Part shown: one piece after another, positions 56,123 through 64,000 of the stretch | How positions within the stretch are numbered: position 1 is the stretch's first letter | How the letters are laid out: every line of letters starts with the position of its first letter | Source of the DNA: Kingdonia uniflora | Lineage: Eukaryota; Streptophyta; Magnoliopsida; Ranunculales; Circaeasteraceae | DNA length: 64,000 nt | Direction: 5' to 3' | Assembly: GCA_014058105.1 (NCBI GenBank) | Contig: JACGCM010002082.1 | Span: 496,001-560,000 of the forward strand | Position numbers and translations under genes: made by a program | Notes under the pieces: model-generated | Databases searched by the model: none | Told to the model about the DNA's origin: nothing | Seen by the model: only the letters and a program-made list of their open reading frames with translations

Positions 56123-57250
56123 CTAACGATAGTACCATTTCAGTCGCCTAGTATTCCAAGGATTTGAAATGGGGACTCCCTCTATTGTCATGAGATAGTA
56201 TGATCCCAGGCCTGAGATACCTGTGATAATGAATGGACCCTCCCAATTGTTAGCTAATTTTTCAGAGTGAGGCTCTTTGCGATGTTGAGGAATTTCTTTG
56301 AGGACAAGATCTTTGATTTGGAAAGTACGGCTCCTGAGTCGATTATTATATGATCTGGCAAGCATTTGATGATATCGACCTAGGTTAGCGATGGCGCATT
56401 CCCTAGTTATAACTATTATGTTGAGGTTGTAAGCCAATTCAAACTCATTCTCCTCGTCAGTCAGCTTATGATCACGAACTGGATGACGATATTCAGAAAG
56501 AATAATAGCCTCAGTGCCATAAGCAAGGAGGAATGGGGTGTACTCAATGGATTGTCGGGGAGTGGTTCGATACGCCCATATGACGTGAAGTAGTTCGCGA
56601 ACCCAATTTTCTTTTTTCTGTGAGTGAAGCCACTTTTTGAGTCCAACCACAATGGTTTTGTTGGTGATTTTGGCTTGGCCATTGCCTTGAGGGTAGTATG
56701 GATTTGATGGTGAGTAGATGATATTGTGGTGATTTAGGAAAGTTACAGCCTTATCTCTTACAAATTGGGGCCCGTTATTGATACGAATTAGGTTTGGGCA
56801 CCCGAATCGAGTGCTTATGTGGTTCAAGATAAAAGAGATGACCTCTTCTTCTCTGGTTTGACATAGTGGAATTGCTTCTACCTATTTTGTAAAGTAATCG
56901 GTAGCTACGAGTAGATGACGGCGATTACCTAGAGAGTTAGAAAATTCACCGACGAGGTCTAGTGCCCATCTTTTGATTGGCCAAAAAATCTTACTTGCAT
57001 GGAGCTCGAGCGCAGGGGCGCATATCATATTTTCATGTCTCTGGCAGGTATCTCACCTGCAGGAATACTCTTCTGCTTGCTTGCGCATACCGGGCCAGAA
57101 TACTCCTTGAGTTATAGCCCGGTTCGCTAATAATCTACCTACAGTGTGGGAGCCATAAGTTCCGTCGTGTAATTCGCGGAGCAGTTCGCCTGCTTTTGAC
57201 TTCGAGAAGCACTTGAGGTAAGGCCCAGTAACGGAAAGGCGGTAAAGCAT
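56123..57250 (-). pseudogene. Retand-B integrase, active site changed
   Basis: Zinc finger at 57250-57030: RELHDGTYGSHTVGRLL and, after a stop, DTCQRHENM. The core then gives KRWALDLVGEF (first Asp present). The second Asp is replaced in LIRINNGPQFVRD, and the Glu position is Lys in QGNGQAKITNKTI. The C-terminal part 56500-56123 is open to the end: NLGRYHQMLARSYNNRLR, NNWEGPFIITGISGLGSYYL and NPWNTRRLKWYYR. The 234-codon uninterrupted stretch from 56827 is the longest ORF of the window. It would insert cDNA but two of three catalytic residues are lost. Confidence 0.88.
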
Positions 57251-57451
57251 TTCGTTTTGAGTAATGTAACGCTTTGAGTTGTTGATCAGCTGTCGATATT
57301 CTTTGGGATATACCGGGAGTGTTCCGTTGTACTTGTTGTTGACACCGAGGTAGGCTAAGAAAGGCTTTTGCCAATCGTTGTCTCCCCCTTTATCGCCCCC
57401 AGTGTTGATCGTGTATGCAGATATACGATCAATGTTGGGGGTTGAAATGAT

Positions 57452-58078
57452 TTAAATCTGGAGATATCGAGCTTCTGTTCCCAAGACCTCGACTAGATAT
57501 GCTAAGGAATCGGCATGTCTATTTTTGCCTCGAGGAAGATATTCGAGAGTTGCTTTCGCAAACTTACTCATCTTATCTGTAATGAGGGCTACATATTCGA
57601 TCATCTTCCCATTCTTCTTGTATTGCTCGAAATAATGATGAATGATGAGTAATGAATCTGTGTAAACTGAGATTTCGGGGACATCGAGCTCAAGTGCGAG
57701 GTCGAGTCCGTGAATAAGAGCTTCATACTCGGTGATATTATTCGAAGCCCCAAAATTTAAGCGGATTGATTTCTCAATTCTATGATTAGAAGGGGTAATC
57801 AAAATGATCTCCATCCCTAACCCTGCGGGTCCTACAGATCCATCTGTGAGAAGGCTCCATCCTAACGTAGTGATCCAGTCAGCTCGTTTGTCGAATGGCT
57901 TGAGAGTTGGATTCTCTGACATGTTTTCGGTAAGGTCCGGGTCGTGCTCCTCCCACTCGGGATCTTCCACTAGAAAATCTGCGAGAATGTCGACAACGGC
58001 CTGACCTTTTTCAGAATGACGCTGTTCAAACTTGATATCATGTTCCCCCAAACTGACTGACCATTGTTGCACTCTTTA
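57452..58078 (-). pseudogene. Retand-B additional RNase H-like domain
   Basis: A 206-codon open stretch. Linker EKGQAVVDILADFLVE, then LLTDGSVGPAGLGMEIIL (Asp), NITEYEALIHGLDLALEL (Glu), EISVYTDSLLIIHHYF (Asp) and RGKNRHADSLAYL (Asp). All four acidic positions of the RNase H fold are kept, so this module is the best-preserved catalytic domain in the window. It is the second RNase H of the Tat lineage. It runs to a stop at 57452, about 200 bp before the integrase finger. Confidence 0.85.
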
Positions 58079-58757
58079 CGACTTCTCTTTTTTGGACAGA
58101 ACTTTTTGACGTGGGTAATTCATCATAACTTTGACGGAATGCGCTTGGAAGTAGTGCTTGAGTTTTTGCGAAGTGTAAACAAGGGTGAGAATTAGTTTCT
58201 CAATTTTAGAGTACCTTGTTTTCACTGGTGTGAGTGTTTTGCTGATGAAGAAGACTGGTTTCTCTATTTTCCCTTCCAGGCGAATGAGAACTGAGCTGAG
58301 AGAAGTGTTTGTGACTGCTAGGTAGATTATCAGTTCTTCATTACCTACTGGGTGCTCATTATGGGAGACCTCCCCAAATAAAATTTGAGATCCTCAAAGC
58401 TGCTTCGTATTTTGGTGTCCATGTGACTTCTCTAGTTGACTGAGCCTTTCCTCGTTTGGTGCATCCGTAGAGTAATAGGAATAGCCAACGGCAGCAGTCT
58501 GAAGATTTAGAGACGAAATGGTTGATTGTAGCAATCTTGCTGGCGAGTTTAGGAACATCTTTTCTTGTCTTTGGAAAAGGCATGTCAAGGAGAGCACAAA
58601 TTTGATATGCACCGGCCTCAATCGCTTTCTTGCTGATGAGGTAGCTAAGGGAGCAACCAGAATGTACCCCGAATTGACATTTATCAGGGTTGAGACACAT
58701 TATGTAAGATCGAAGGATGTTAAATATTGTATTGAGATCTGAGATGTGATTATCTAA
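58079..58757 (-). pseudogene. Retand-B RT thumb and first RNase H
   Basis: From 58757 on the minus strand the RT thumb gives MCLNPDKCQFGVHSG and KAIEAGAYQICALLDMPFP, then SKIATINHFVSKSSDC. A frame change near 58370 leads to RNase H with EVTWTPKYEAA, then KPVFFISKTLTPVKTRYS-type codons near 58200 and KLKHYFQAHSVKVMMNYPR near 58130. Stops at several places. It links RT to the second RNase H-like domain. Confidence 0.75.
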
Positions 58758-59420
58758 CTATACGCTTTTGCACAAGAGATCATCAATGTAGGCTTCAACG
58801 ATTTTTTCCAGGTGTGCTTTGAACATAACTATCATCAATCGTTGATATGTGGCACCTGCGTTCTTGAGCCTGAAGGGCATGACTTTGTAACAATAAAGGC
58901 CACTTTCGGTGATGAACGTTGTCTTCTCTTGATCTTCTTCTAGAAGTGAGATTTGATTATACCCTAAAGTAGCGTCCATCATAGATAGAAGATCATGGCC
59001 AGCTGTGGAATCGAGAATCTGATGAATGTTGGGAAGAGGAAAACTATTTTTTGGAGTATGTTTGCTAAGATCTGTGAAATTTACGCAAACGTGGACTTTT
59101 TTATTCTTTTTTGGGACGACGACAATGTTGGATATCCAGTCCGAATACTTAGCTTCTCGAATGAATCCCACCTTGATCAATTTCTCGATCTCGGTGTTAA
59201 CTTCATCTCGAAGACGAGGTAAAAGTCGTCGCTGGTTCTGTTTGACCGCTGTGGCGTTGATGTTGATGGCTAACTTATGGCAAACCATGGCTGGATCGAC
59301 TCCAGGCATTTCTTCGAAAGACCATGCAAAAACTTCCCGATTGGGTTGTAAAAACTGAATGAGAGCATCTTTCTCATGCTGAACCTGCTTAGTTCCGATA
59401 AACGTGCCTCTGCTAGGTCC
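58758..59420 (-). pseudogene. Retand-B reverse transcriptase palm, catalytic Asp intact
   Basis: An open 183-codon part (59309-58758) starts at EMPGVDPAMVCHKL. It contains VGFIREAKYSDWISNIVVV, VCVNFTDLSKHTPKNSFPLP, LLSMMDATLGYNQISLLEE (first catalytic Asp) and AYIDDLLCKSV (the DD pair). All three metal-binding Asp are thus present, in contrast to Retand-A1. The upstream segment to about 59420 gives YVNIDGPSRGTFIG in another frame, where a stop or indel separates it. MPFRLKNAGATYQRLM is the usual substrate-binding segment with one change (Gly to Arg). Confidence 0.88.
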
Positions 59421-59603
59421 ATCAATGTTGACATATTCTGTGGGTTTCTCTGTAGGTGATTAATCATCGAGGTGATCAATTTTCTATAATTACTATGCGT
59501 TCAATCCGTCTAAAGTATCTAGGATGGCAGATACAATATTTTCACAAGCTCGTGGGAGTTTCTGACTACCTCTGATCTCATAAATACCGTTGTCGTATTT
59601 GAA

Positions 59604-59912
59604 TCAGAGTGCTTGATGATAAGTGGAAGCGATTGCTTCTATATTGTGCATCCAACAGCAGCCCATAATCCCAAGATAACGAGACTTGACATTAATGACG
59701 TAGAAAATGATGTCGACAGTGGCTGGTCCTGCGGTAATAGGTAAGATAATTTTGCCTACTTGTTCCTCCCTGGAGCCATTAAACCCACCGATGTCTGTGT
59801 CACTCTGAATAACTTGGTCGGCAAAACCCATCAGGTCGATCGTACTCTGAAAAAGAATTTCAATACCGCTTCCAGTATCGATCATCATTATGTGCATGCC
59901 AAATTGTTTCAT
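59604..59912 (-). pseudogene. Retand-B aspartic protease, catalytic DTG intact
   Basis: A 102-codon open segment with MHIMMIDTGSGIEILF (active site), IGGFNGSREEQVGKIILP, and YLGIMGCCWMHNIEAIASTY. The DTG motif is preserved, unlike NTG in Retand-A1. The upstream part of the domain (before 59912) lies in another frame. Stop directly after TYHQAL at 59604. It lies between gag and RT as expected and would mature the polyprotein. Confidence 0.83.
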
Positions 59913-60182
59913 CTTAAGTACTATGACTAACGTATCATGATATGGAAATTTGACATGGCTAGTACCGCAATCCTAGAAAGAGATTCCGAGTCGGCGGTTG
60001 CTCGACTCGGGAAGAATTTTGGCTTCTTTGTCTTGAGGTATAAGATCACAGCATTCTGAGAGCCTCTGGCGCTTTGATTGGTTGGAATTGGTGATATGGT
60101 TGATTTTGATCATGTTGTTGAGGTACATATAATAGAGATGTTTCTCCTCAGCTCTGTCGTTAACCTGAACAACGTCGAGTTG

Positions 60183-61773
60183 CTACTTATAGTTGCCATC
60201 TTGGTACGACTTCAGGTCAACAATGTATTCGAGCATTTGTTCTTCCTTGAAAATGAGCTTGAGCAACCGCTGTAGAGCATAATAATTGTTAGTAGAATGA
60301 TGATTTACCTTATGGAGTAGGCAAAATGGTCGATTCTCGATGGGCTCCAATGGTTTTAAAATACGGGAGAGTGTGTCTTTCAATAGCAGTGGAAAAATTG
60401 TGGAGAGCCGAACGTTCGTTCAGCTTTGGGAGGACGGGTTTGTTTTGTACACCGCTTCTCCGAGGGTATCCAGTATTTTCCTTGGTACGTTTCTAACCTC
60501 CCAGTTCCTCCTTAGGCTCGCTGGTTTGATCTGGAGGTGGGGTTTTGGTGGAGAGGACAAATTTAGTAGACTTTTGTTGCTTAGACATCATCCGCTCTAA
60601 GTCGACATAACGGTTAACTTTGGTGATCATCTTCTCTAACGTCGTTGGCTTGTTAAGGAAGAGGTATTATTTGGCCTTGTAATCAAGTCGGAGAACATTG
60701 GTGAGAGCGGCAATGGTTACTTTTTGGTCGAGGTTATCCACCTTTTTAGCGAGCTCTAGGAATTTCTTTCAGAAGTCTTCAAGCTTTTCTTCATATGATT
60801 GTTTAAGACCGATAAGAGAATAAAAGTTCTCCTCCTTGTCTCTGTTGTGAGCATATGTCTTGATGAACTGTTTCTGTAGCTGATCAAACGTGTAGATAAA
60901 TTCCTCAGGAAGAGAATGGAACCATCGAAGTGGCTCCTCCTATAAACTTAGGGCGAATAGGTGGCAGAGGATGTGGTTAAGATTGGAGTACAACCCTATT
61001 GAATCGCGGTATTGCTGAATATGCTCCTTCGGTTCAGTACCTTTGTATTTGTGAATTTTGGGAGTATGGAAACCTTTCGGTATTTCCATATCAAATAGTT
61101 CTTTAGTAATCAGACTTCCTTATAACTTTGCGGTATCGCTGGTAGTTCCCAGAACTTGTGCTTCGATCAATTCCTTAATTCGTTGGTCCATGTGTTCTTT
61201 TGTGATGTACTGACGTGTTGGTCGAATCGTTGGATGTGCTGGCAGGGGATGATGAGTTTCCATACCTTCACTCAAGTGATCTCGTGCTAGAACTTGATGT
61301 ATAGGTCGCTGGTCTTCCTCTTGATGGATGGAAAGTGGGTAACCTCGACTGACTTCTAATTGAACTTCTCCCCCCAAATAGATTAAGGGTTGCGGTCCAT
61401 GCGGTAGATTTCTAGAAATGGCTTTACTGGCGACTCCCCGTGGTCCCAACCTTTCCCTTAATGAGATACTGGAGGCCTCTAGAAGTTGATCGCGACCCCT
61501 GGCTGGAGGAGCCTGCTGAGTATTTTACAGAGCCTTGAGTACAGTCTGTATTGTCATCATCTGATCCTCGTGCCGCTTGAGCGCTGTCAAACGATCTTGT
61601 CGTTCTGGATCGAGCTCTTTCTTTCAGAGCTTGCGATCCTTTGTCAATTGAAGTTCTAGTTTCGTGTGTTTCTCTACCTCTGCGTAGAGATTCGCCCGTA
61701 ACTCGATGAGTTGTTCCAGATTCACAAAATTTTTGAGCTGAGTTCCTGTGGCCTGTCGTCTGGAAGAAGCCAT
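60183..61773 (-). pseudogene. Retand-B gag
   Basis: Start ATG 61773 (MASSRRQATGTQLKNF), 72 bp inside the LTR, followed by a charged helical region and a stop near 61625. Open middle part 61449-61120 with KEHMDQRIKELIEAQVLG. The core after a stop gives IPKGFHTPKIHKYKGTEPKE, EEPLRWFHSLPEEFIY and FDQLQKQFIKTYAHNRDKEE, the Gag family pattern. Near 60330-60270 FCLLHKVNHHSTNNYYALQ corresponds to the Cys/His cluster of Retand-A (Cys partly lost). Several stops. It would form the particle shell and bind RNA. Confidence 0.8.
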
Positions 61774-61828
61774 AATTGTAAATTGTAATGAAAGACTGCC
61801 TTAGGGTATCATGGAAATGCAATTTTTC

Positions 61829-61845
61829 CCACAGACGGGGACAAA
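61829..61845 (-). promoter_or_regulatory. Primer-binding site region of Retand-B
   Basis: Minus strand after the LTR end reads TTTGTCCCCGTCTGTGGG. Retand-A has TTTGGCGCCGTCTGTGGG. Three bases differ exactly in the part that pairs with the tRNA 3' end. Confidence 0.65.
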
Positions 61846-62424
61846 TGTAATGGCCAAATTCTGTAAGCTCGATATGATTAGGAATTAGCTATCACACCAA
61901 TGAACCTGTAACAATTCTCTACTAAAAAGTAAGAAATGGAAATAAGTGTTTTTAGCGTGGAAAACCTTTGAATGGTTAAAAAACCACGACCTCGTATGGA
62001 GGATTTTTGTAAAAGTATCTTTATTGCTTGGAGTGGATTTCTTAATTACAAGTGATCTCTAAAATATAGAAATTGTTTTGATCTCGTAAATAAGAAGTTT
62101 GAGTAATTTTTCTAGTCCCTGTCTCTTCTGAAACTTTTCTTTTATATAGGCTTCTCCACAGCTCTTCATCGTGCTAAAACACATTTTTCGAATAATGTGG
62201 TTAGTGGCGGTTGACTGAATAACTGACGAGTTCGTGAGAGACAGGTGTTTTTGACCGGATAACAATTTCTGGGTTTAGCTCGATCCACGTTCTTGAGTAG
62301 TTCATTGGGTTGGTTAGAATATTGACTGGAGTGTTTAAATGCTAAAAATGCATGAGCCTGAGATAGAGGTAAATTGAGCTGTGTGAGCTCGATTATGAGT
62401 GAGATCGAAGGATAAGTCCCTACA
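61846..62424 (-). repeat. Retand-B 5' LTR
   Basis: 579 bp, partner of 48301-48863. On the minus strand it starts TGTAGGGACTTATCC; TATATAAA lies at 62148-62141. Flanked on the right by the second ACGCC of the target duplication. Confidence 0.93.
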
Positions 62425-62436
62425 ACGCCGATATGA
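62425..62436 (+). pseudogene. Last codons and stop of the Retand-A2 long antisense gene
   Basis: After the target duplication ACGCC the sequence continues G-ATA-TGA, giving the end ...TPI-stop, equal in place to ...API-stop in A1. It completes the gene broken at 48300. Confidence 0.8.
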
Positions 62437-62856
62437 GGTATTTGTACTGGAAAGCCATGCCTGCTTTTTCTGATTTTCTGTCAGCTTGTAATATTTAAAC
62501 AATGTTTATCTTTCTTTGGAGTTGATTTTTGAACTTGTGGTTGCTCTGAGCTGTTGTATTTAACTTGAGTTGTATTGTACTGATTCTATTTGGGTATAGA
62601 CTGTTCTGAAACTGGTTTGTGTTAATCTTGTATTGTGCTAAATTGCTGTGATAGATACTTGATGTATGCTCTGAACATGATTTGATTTGATTAGTGTTGA
62701 CAATGCTTCTCTGATAATGTACTAAAGTGTTTTGTAGATATTCCTGCATAATTATATATGCATATGTTATAACTGTCGAATGATTGTAGAGTTGTCAAAC
62801 CTTGGAAGGCTTCGAGATAGTTATGATACTTTGTTAGAACCAAGAGATTTACTGAA
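62437..62856. other. Spacer after the Retand-A2 long antisense gene
   Basis: No gene seen. It corresponds to 23015-23449 of copy A1, inverted, and probably holds the 3' untranslated region of the antisense transcript. Confidence 0.5.
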
Positions 62857-63245
62857 CTTCGAAGGCCTAAGCCACAGCGAAGTAAGATGTGGTCGCCCCC
62901 AACGCACTCTCGAGGGTCCTATCTCTCGACCATTCGTTCCCTTCAAGTTTGCTCGAATGTTGGATGTTTGAAAAATCCTGAGGCCGCCCCCAAGTATCAG
63001 TCGGGCCGAGGGTGACATGACACTTAGAGGAAACTACGAAATTCATTAGACTTTGACGGCTTGGGGCCTGATCGAAGCATAACTGTTTACCCCCAATGCA
63101 TTCCAGAGGGTCCGGTCTATTAACCATCCTTACCCCTCGAGTTTGCTAGAAATTGGGAGTTCAAAAAATTTCAGGGTCGCCCTCAAGTATTAGTTGGGCC
63201 GAGGGTTGACATGATACCTAGGATAAACCAAGAAATTCACTGGAA
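62857..63245 (-). repeat. 196-bp tandem repeat of Retand-A2, two units
   Basis: CGCCCCCAA and GTTTACCCCCAATGC words recur with about the same period as in A1 (22624-23014), of which this is the inverted counterpart. The purine words on the minus strand are TTGGGGGCGACCAC and CTTGGGGGCGGCC. Confidence 0.8.
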
Positions 63246-63286
63246 AACAAGAGATGAAGTAGGGATGAAAATAATCTATTTATTGA

Positions 63287-64000
63287 TTATTCTGTATTTA
63301 CATCGGGTGTACAAGGTGGAGGCCGTGGCCTATTGTATGAGACCAGCTGCATTGTGTTCCATGGATTTGGTAGAGGCTTTTTATCTTCTGTCATTTGGTA
63401 GTATGAACCCTTGTCGGTTTTGTCGTAAACGACATAAGGTCCTTCCCAGGATTCGACTAGCCTTTCTGCATTTCGAGGCATCGAAGATTGAGTGACGTGT
63501 CAAAATACCAGATCTCCAATGTTGAAACTTCGTGGTCGAACTCTTTTGTTGTATGACTTCTGAAGTGATGTATGGTAAGGGCCGAGGTTGGCGATGGCTC
63601 GGTCTCTGGTCTCGTCGATCCATAACATGTTGATCCGAGCTTAAACTCATTGTCTTCGTCTGGGAGGTTGGGATTTTGTGTGGGTACATCGAATTGAGTA
63701 GGGAGCATTGCTTCAGTACTATAGGCTAGATGAAAAGGGGTGCAACCCATAGATTTTATTGGTGTTGTTCGATAGTCCCAGAGAACATGCTGTAACTCCT
63801 GAACCCATCGTCCTTTCTTCGCATCGACACGTTTCTTGAGACCGTTGACTATGGTTTTGTTGATTGCTTCGACTTGACCATTCCCTTGGGGGAAGTAAGT
63901 TATTGAGGGTGAGAGGATGATATTGTGTTTTTTGTTGAAATTTCAGACTTTGTTCCCGATAAACTGTGGACCATTATCACATCGAATCATGTGAGGGCAT
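63287..64000 (-). pseudogene. Retand-A2 integrase, C-terminal two thirds, cut by window end
   Basis: Minus-strand codons from the window edge: MIRCDNGPQFIG (second Asp), YFPQGNGQVEAINKTI (catalytic Glu present), KKGRWVQELQHVLWDYRTTP, and FHLAYSTEAMLPTQFDV. After a frame change near 63480-63640 the C-terminal region gives LVESWEGPYVVYDKTDKGSY and ends at the stop 63287-63289. It is the same protein as 21400-22575 in A1 but keeps the Glu that A1 lost. The first Asp is outside the window. Confidence 0.87.

Larger units (their letters stand above)
48301..62424 (-). mobile_element. Retand-B: complete 14.1-kb Tat/Retand-type element with antisense genes
   Basis: 14,124 bp between perfect ACGCC duplications (48296-48300 and 62425-62429). 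LTRs 48301-48863 and 61846-62424. From the right: PBS, gag, protease, RT, RNase H, second RNase H-like domain, integrase on the minus strand, then a 159-bp tandem repeat, then plus-strand (antisense) genes, PPT and 3' LTR. Organisation equals Retand-A but LTRs are unrelated by eye and proteins are clearly diverged. It was inserted into the last codons of the long antisense gene of A2, so it is younger than A2. Confidence 0.93.
42604..64000 (-). mobile_element. Retand-A2: second copy of the Retand-A family, extends past the window
   Basis: Minus-strand element. 3' LTR 42604-43347, inverted PPT, antisense genes now on the plus strand (43608-48300), then a 14.1-kb insertion (Retand-B), then the end of the long antisense gene, the 196-bp repeats and the integrase to the window edge. 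Gag, protease, RT and the 5' LTR lie outside. Every segment is homologous to Retand-A1. Its target duplication cannot be checked because the far end is missing; the left flank is GTAAT. Confidence 0.9.

Noticed and set aside
57804..59358. Plus-strand ORFs over Retand-B pol
   Set aside because: Complements of RNase H and RT, which are clear on the minus strand.

Overview
The window looks like nuclear DNA of a flowering plant, probably a dicot: AT-rich, almost gene-free, and filled with nested plant LTR retrotransposons plus a CACTA (En/Spm) DNA transposon. I cannot name the species. The only host genes I can support lie in a short island near 8.4-9.2 kb: part of a nuclear SPOUT (SpoU/TrmH-type) RNA 2'-O-ribose methyltransferase gene (two exons found) and a tRNA-Ser(UGA), both on the minus strand.

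Layout. (1) 289-4599: an LTR-like stretch with 90-bp repeats, then a miniature (TRIM-type) LTR element arranged LTR-int-LTR-int-LTR, each internal part only 47 bp with an initiator-Met-tRNA primer site. The middle LTR is split twice, by a decayed Ty3/gypsy pol fragment (1231-3332) and by a complete solo LTR (3400-4180, TSD ACATG). (2) 4600-9930: low-copy-looking DNA with a 1-kb TIR element, the methyltransferase exons, the tRNA gene and a 220-bp inverted repeat pair. (3) 10244-30214: a decayed Ty1/copia element on the minus strand. Its 5' LTR is split by a 13-kb Ty3/gypsy Tat/Retand-type element (16166-29185, called Retand-A1 here) and by a second solo LTR (29311-30086, TSD TACGT). (4) 30215-64000: a LINE endonuclease fragment cut by a CACTA element (30846), whose transposase gene is cut by a second Retand-A copy (A2, from 42604 past the window end), which is itself cut by a different, complete Retand-type element (Retand-B, 48301-62424, TSD ACGCC).

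The most interesting content is the antisense part of the three Retand-type elements. Between integrase and the 3' LTR, on the strand opposite gag-pol, each carries a cassette of genes with its own TATA boxes. In Retand-A these are two short ORFs (about 115 codons each, related to each other) and one long gene with apparent introns encoding a domain like the 'putative gypsy type transposon' family (Pfam Transposase_28) followed by a coiled coil. Retand-B has recognisable relatives of the first short ORF and of the long gene. The layout and splice sites of the long gene are shared by A1 and A2, so it looks like an organised, once-functional antisense expression unit. All copies here carry stops and frameshifts. 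How the cassette helped the element is unknown. Extra antisense ORFs are known in the Tat lineage; the paired short ORFs with separate promoters are what I would follow up.
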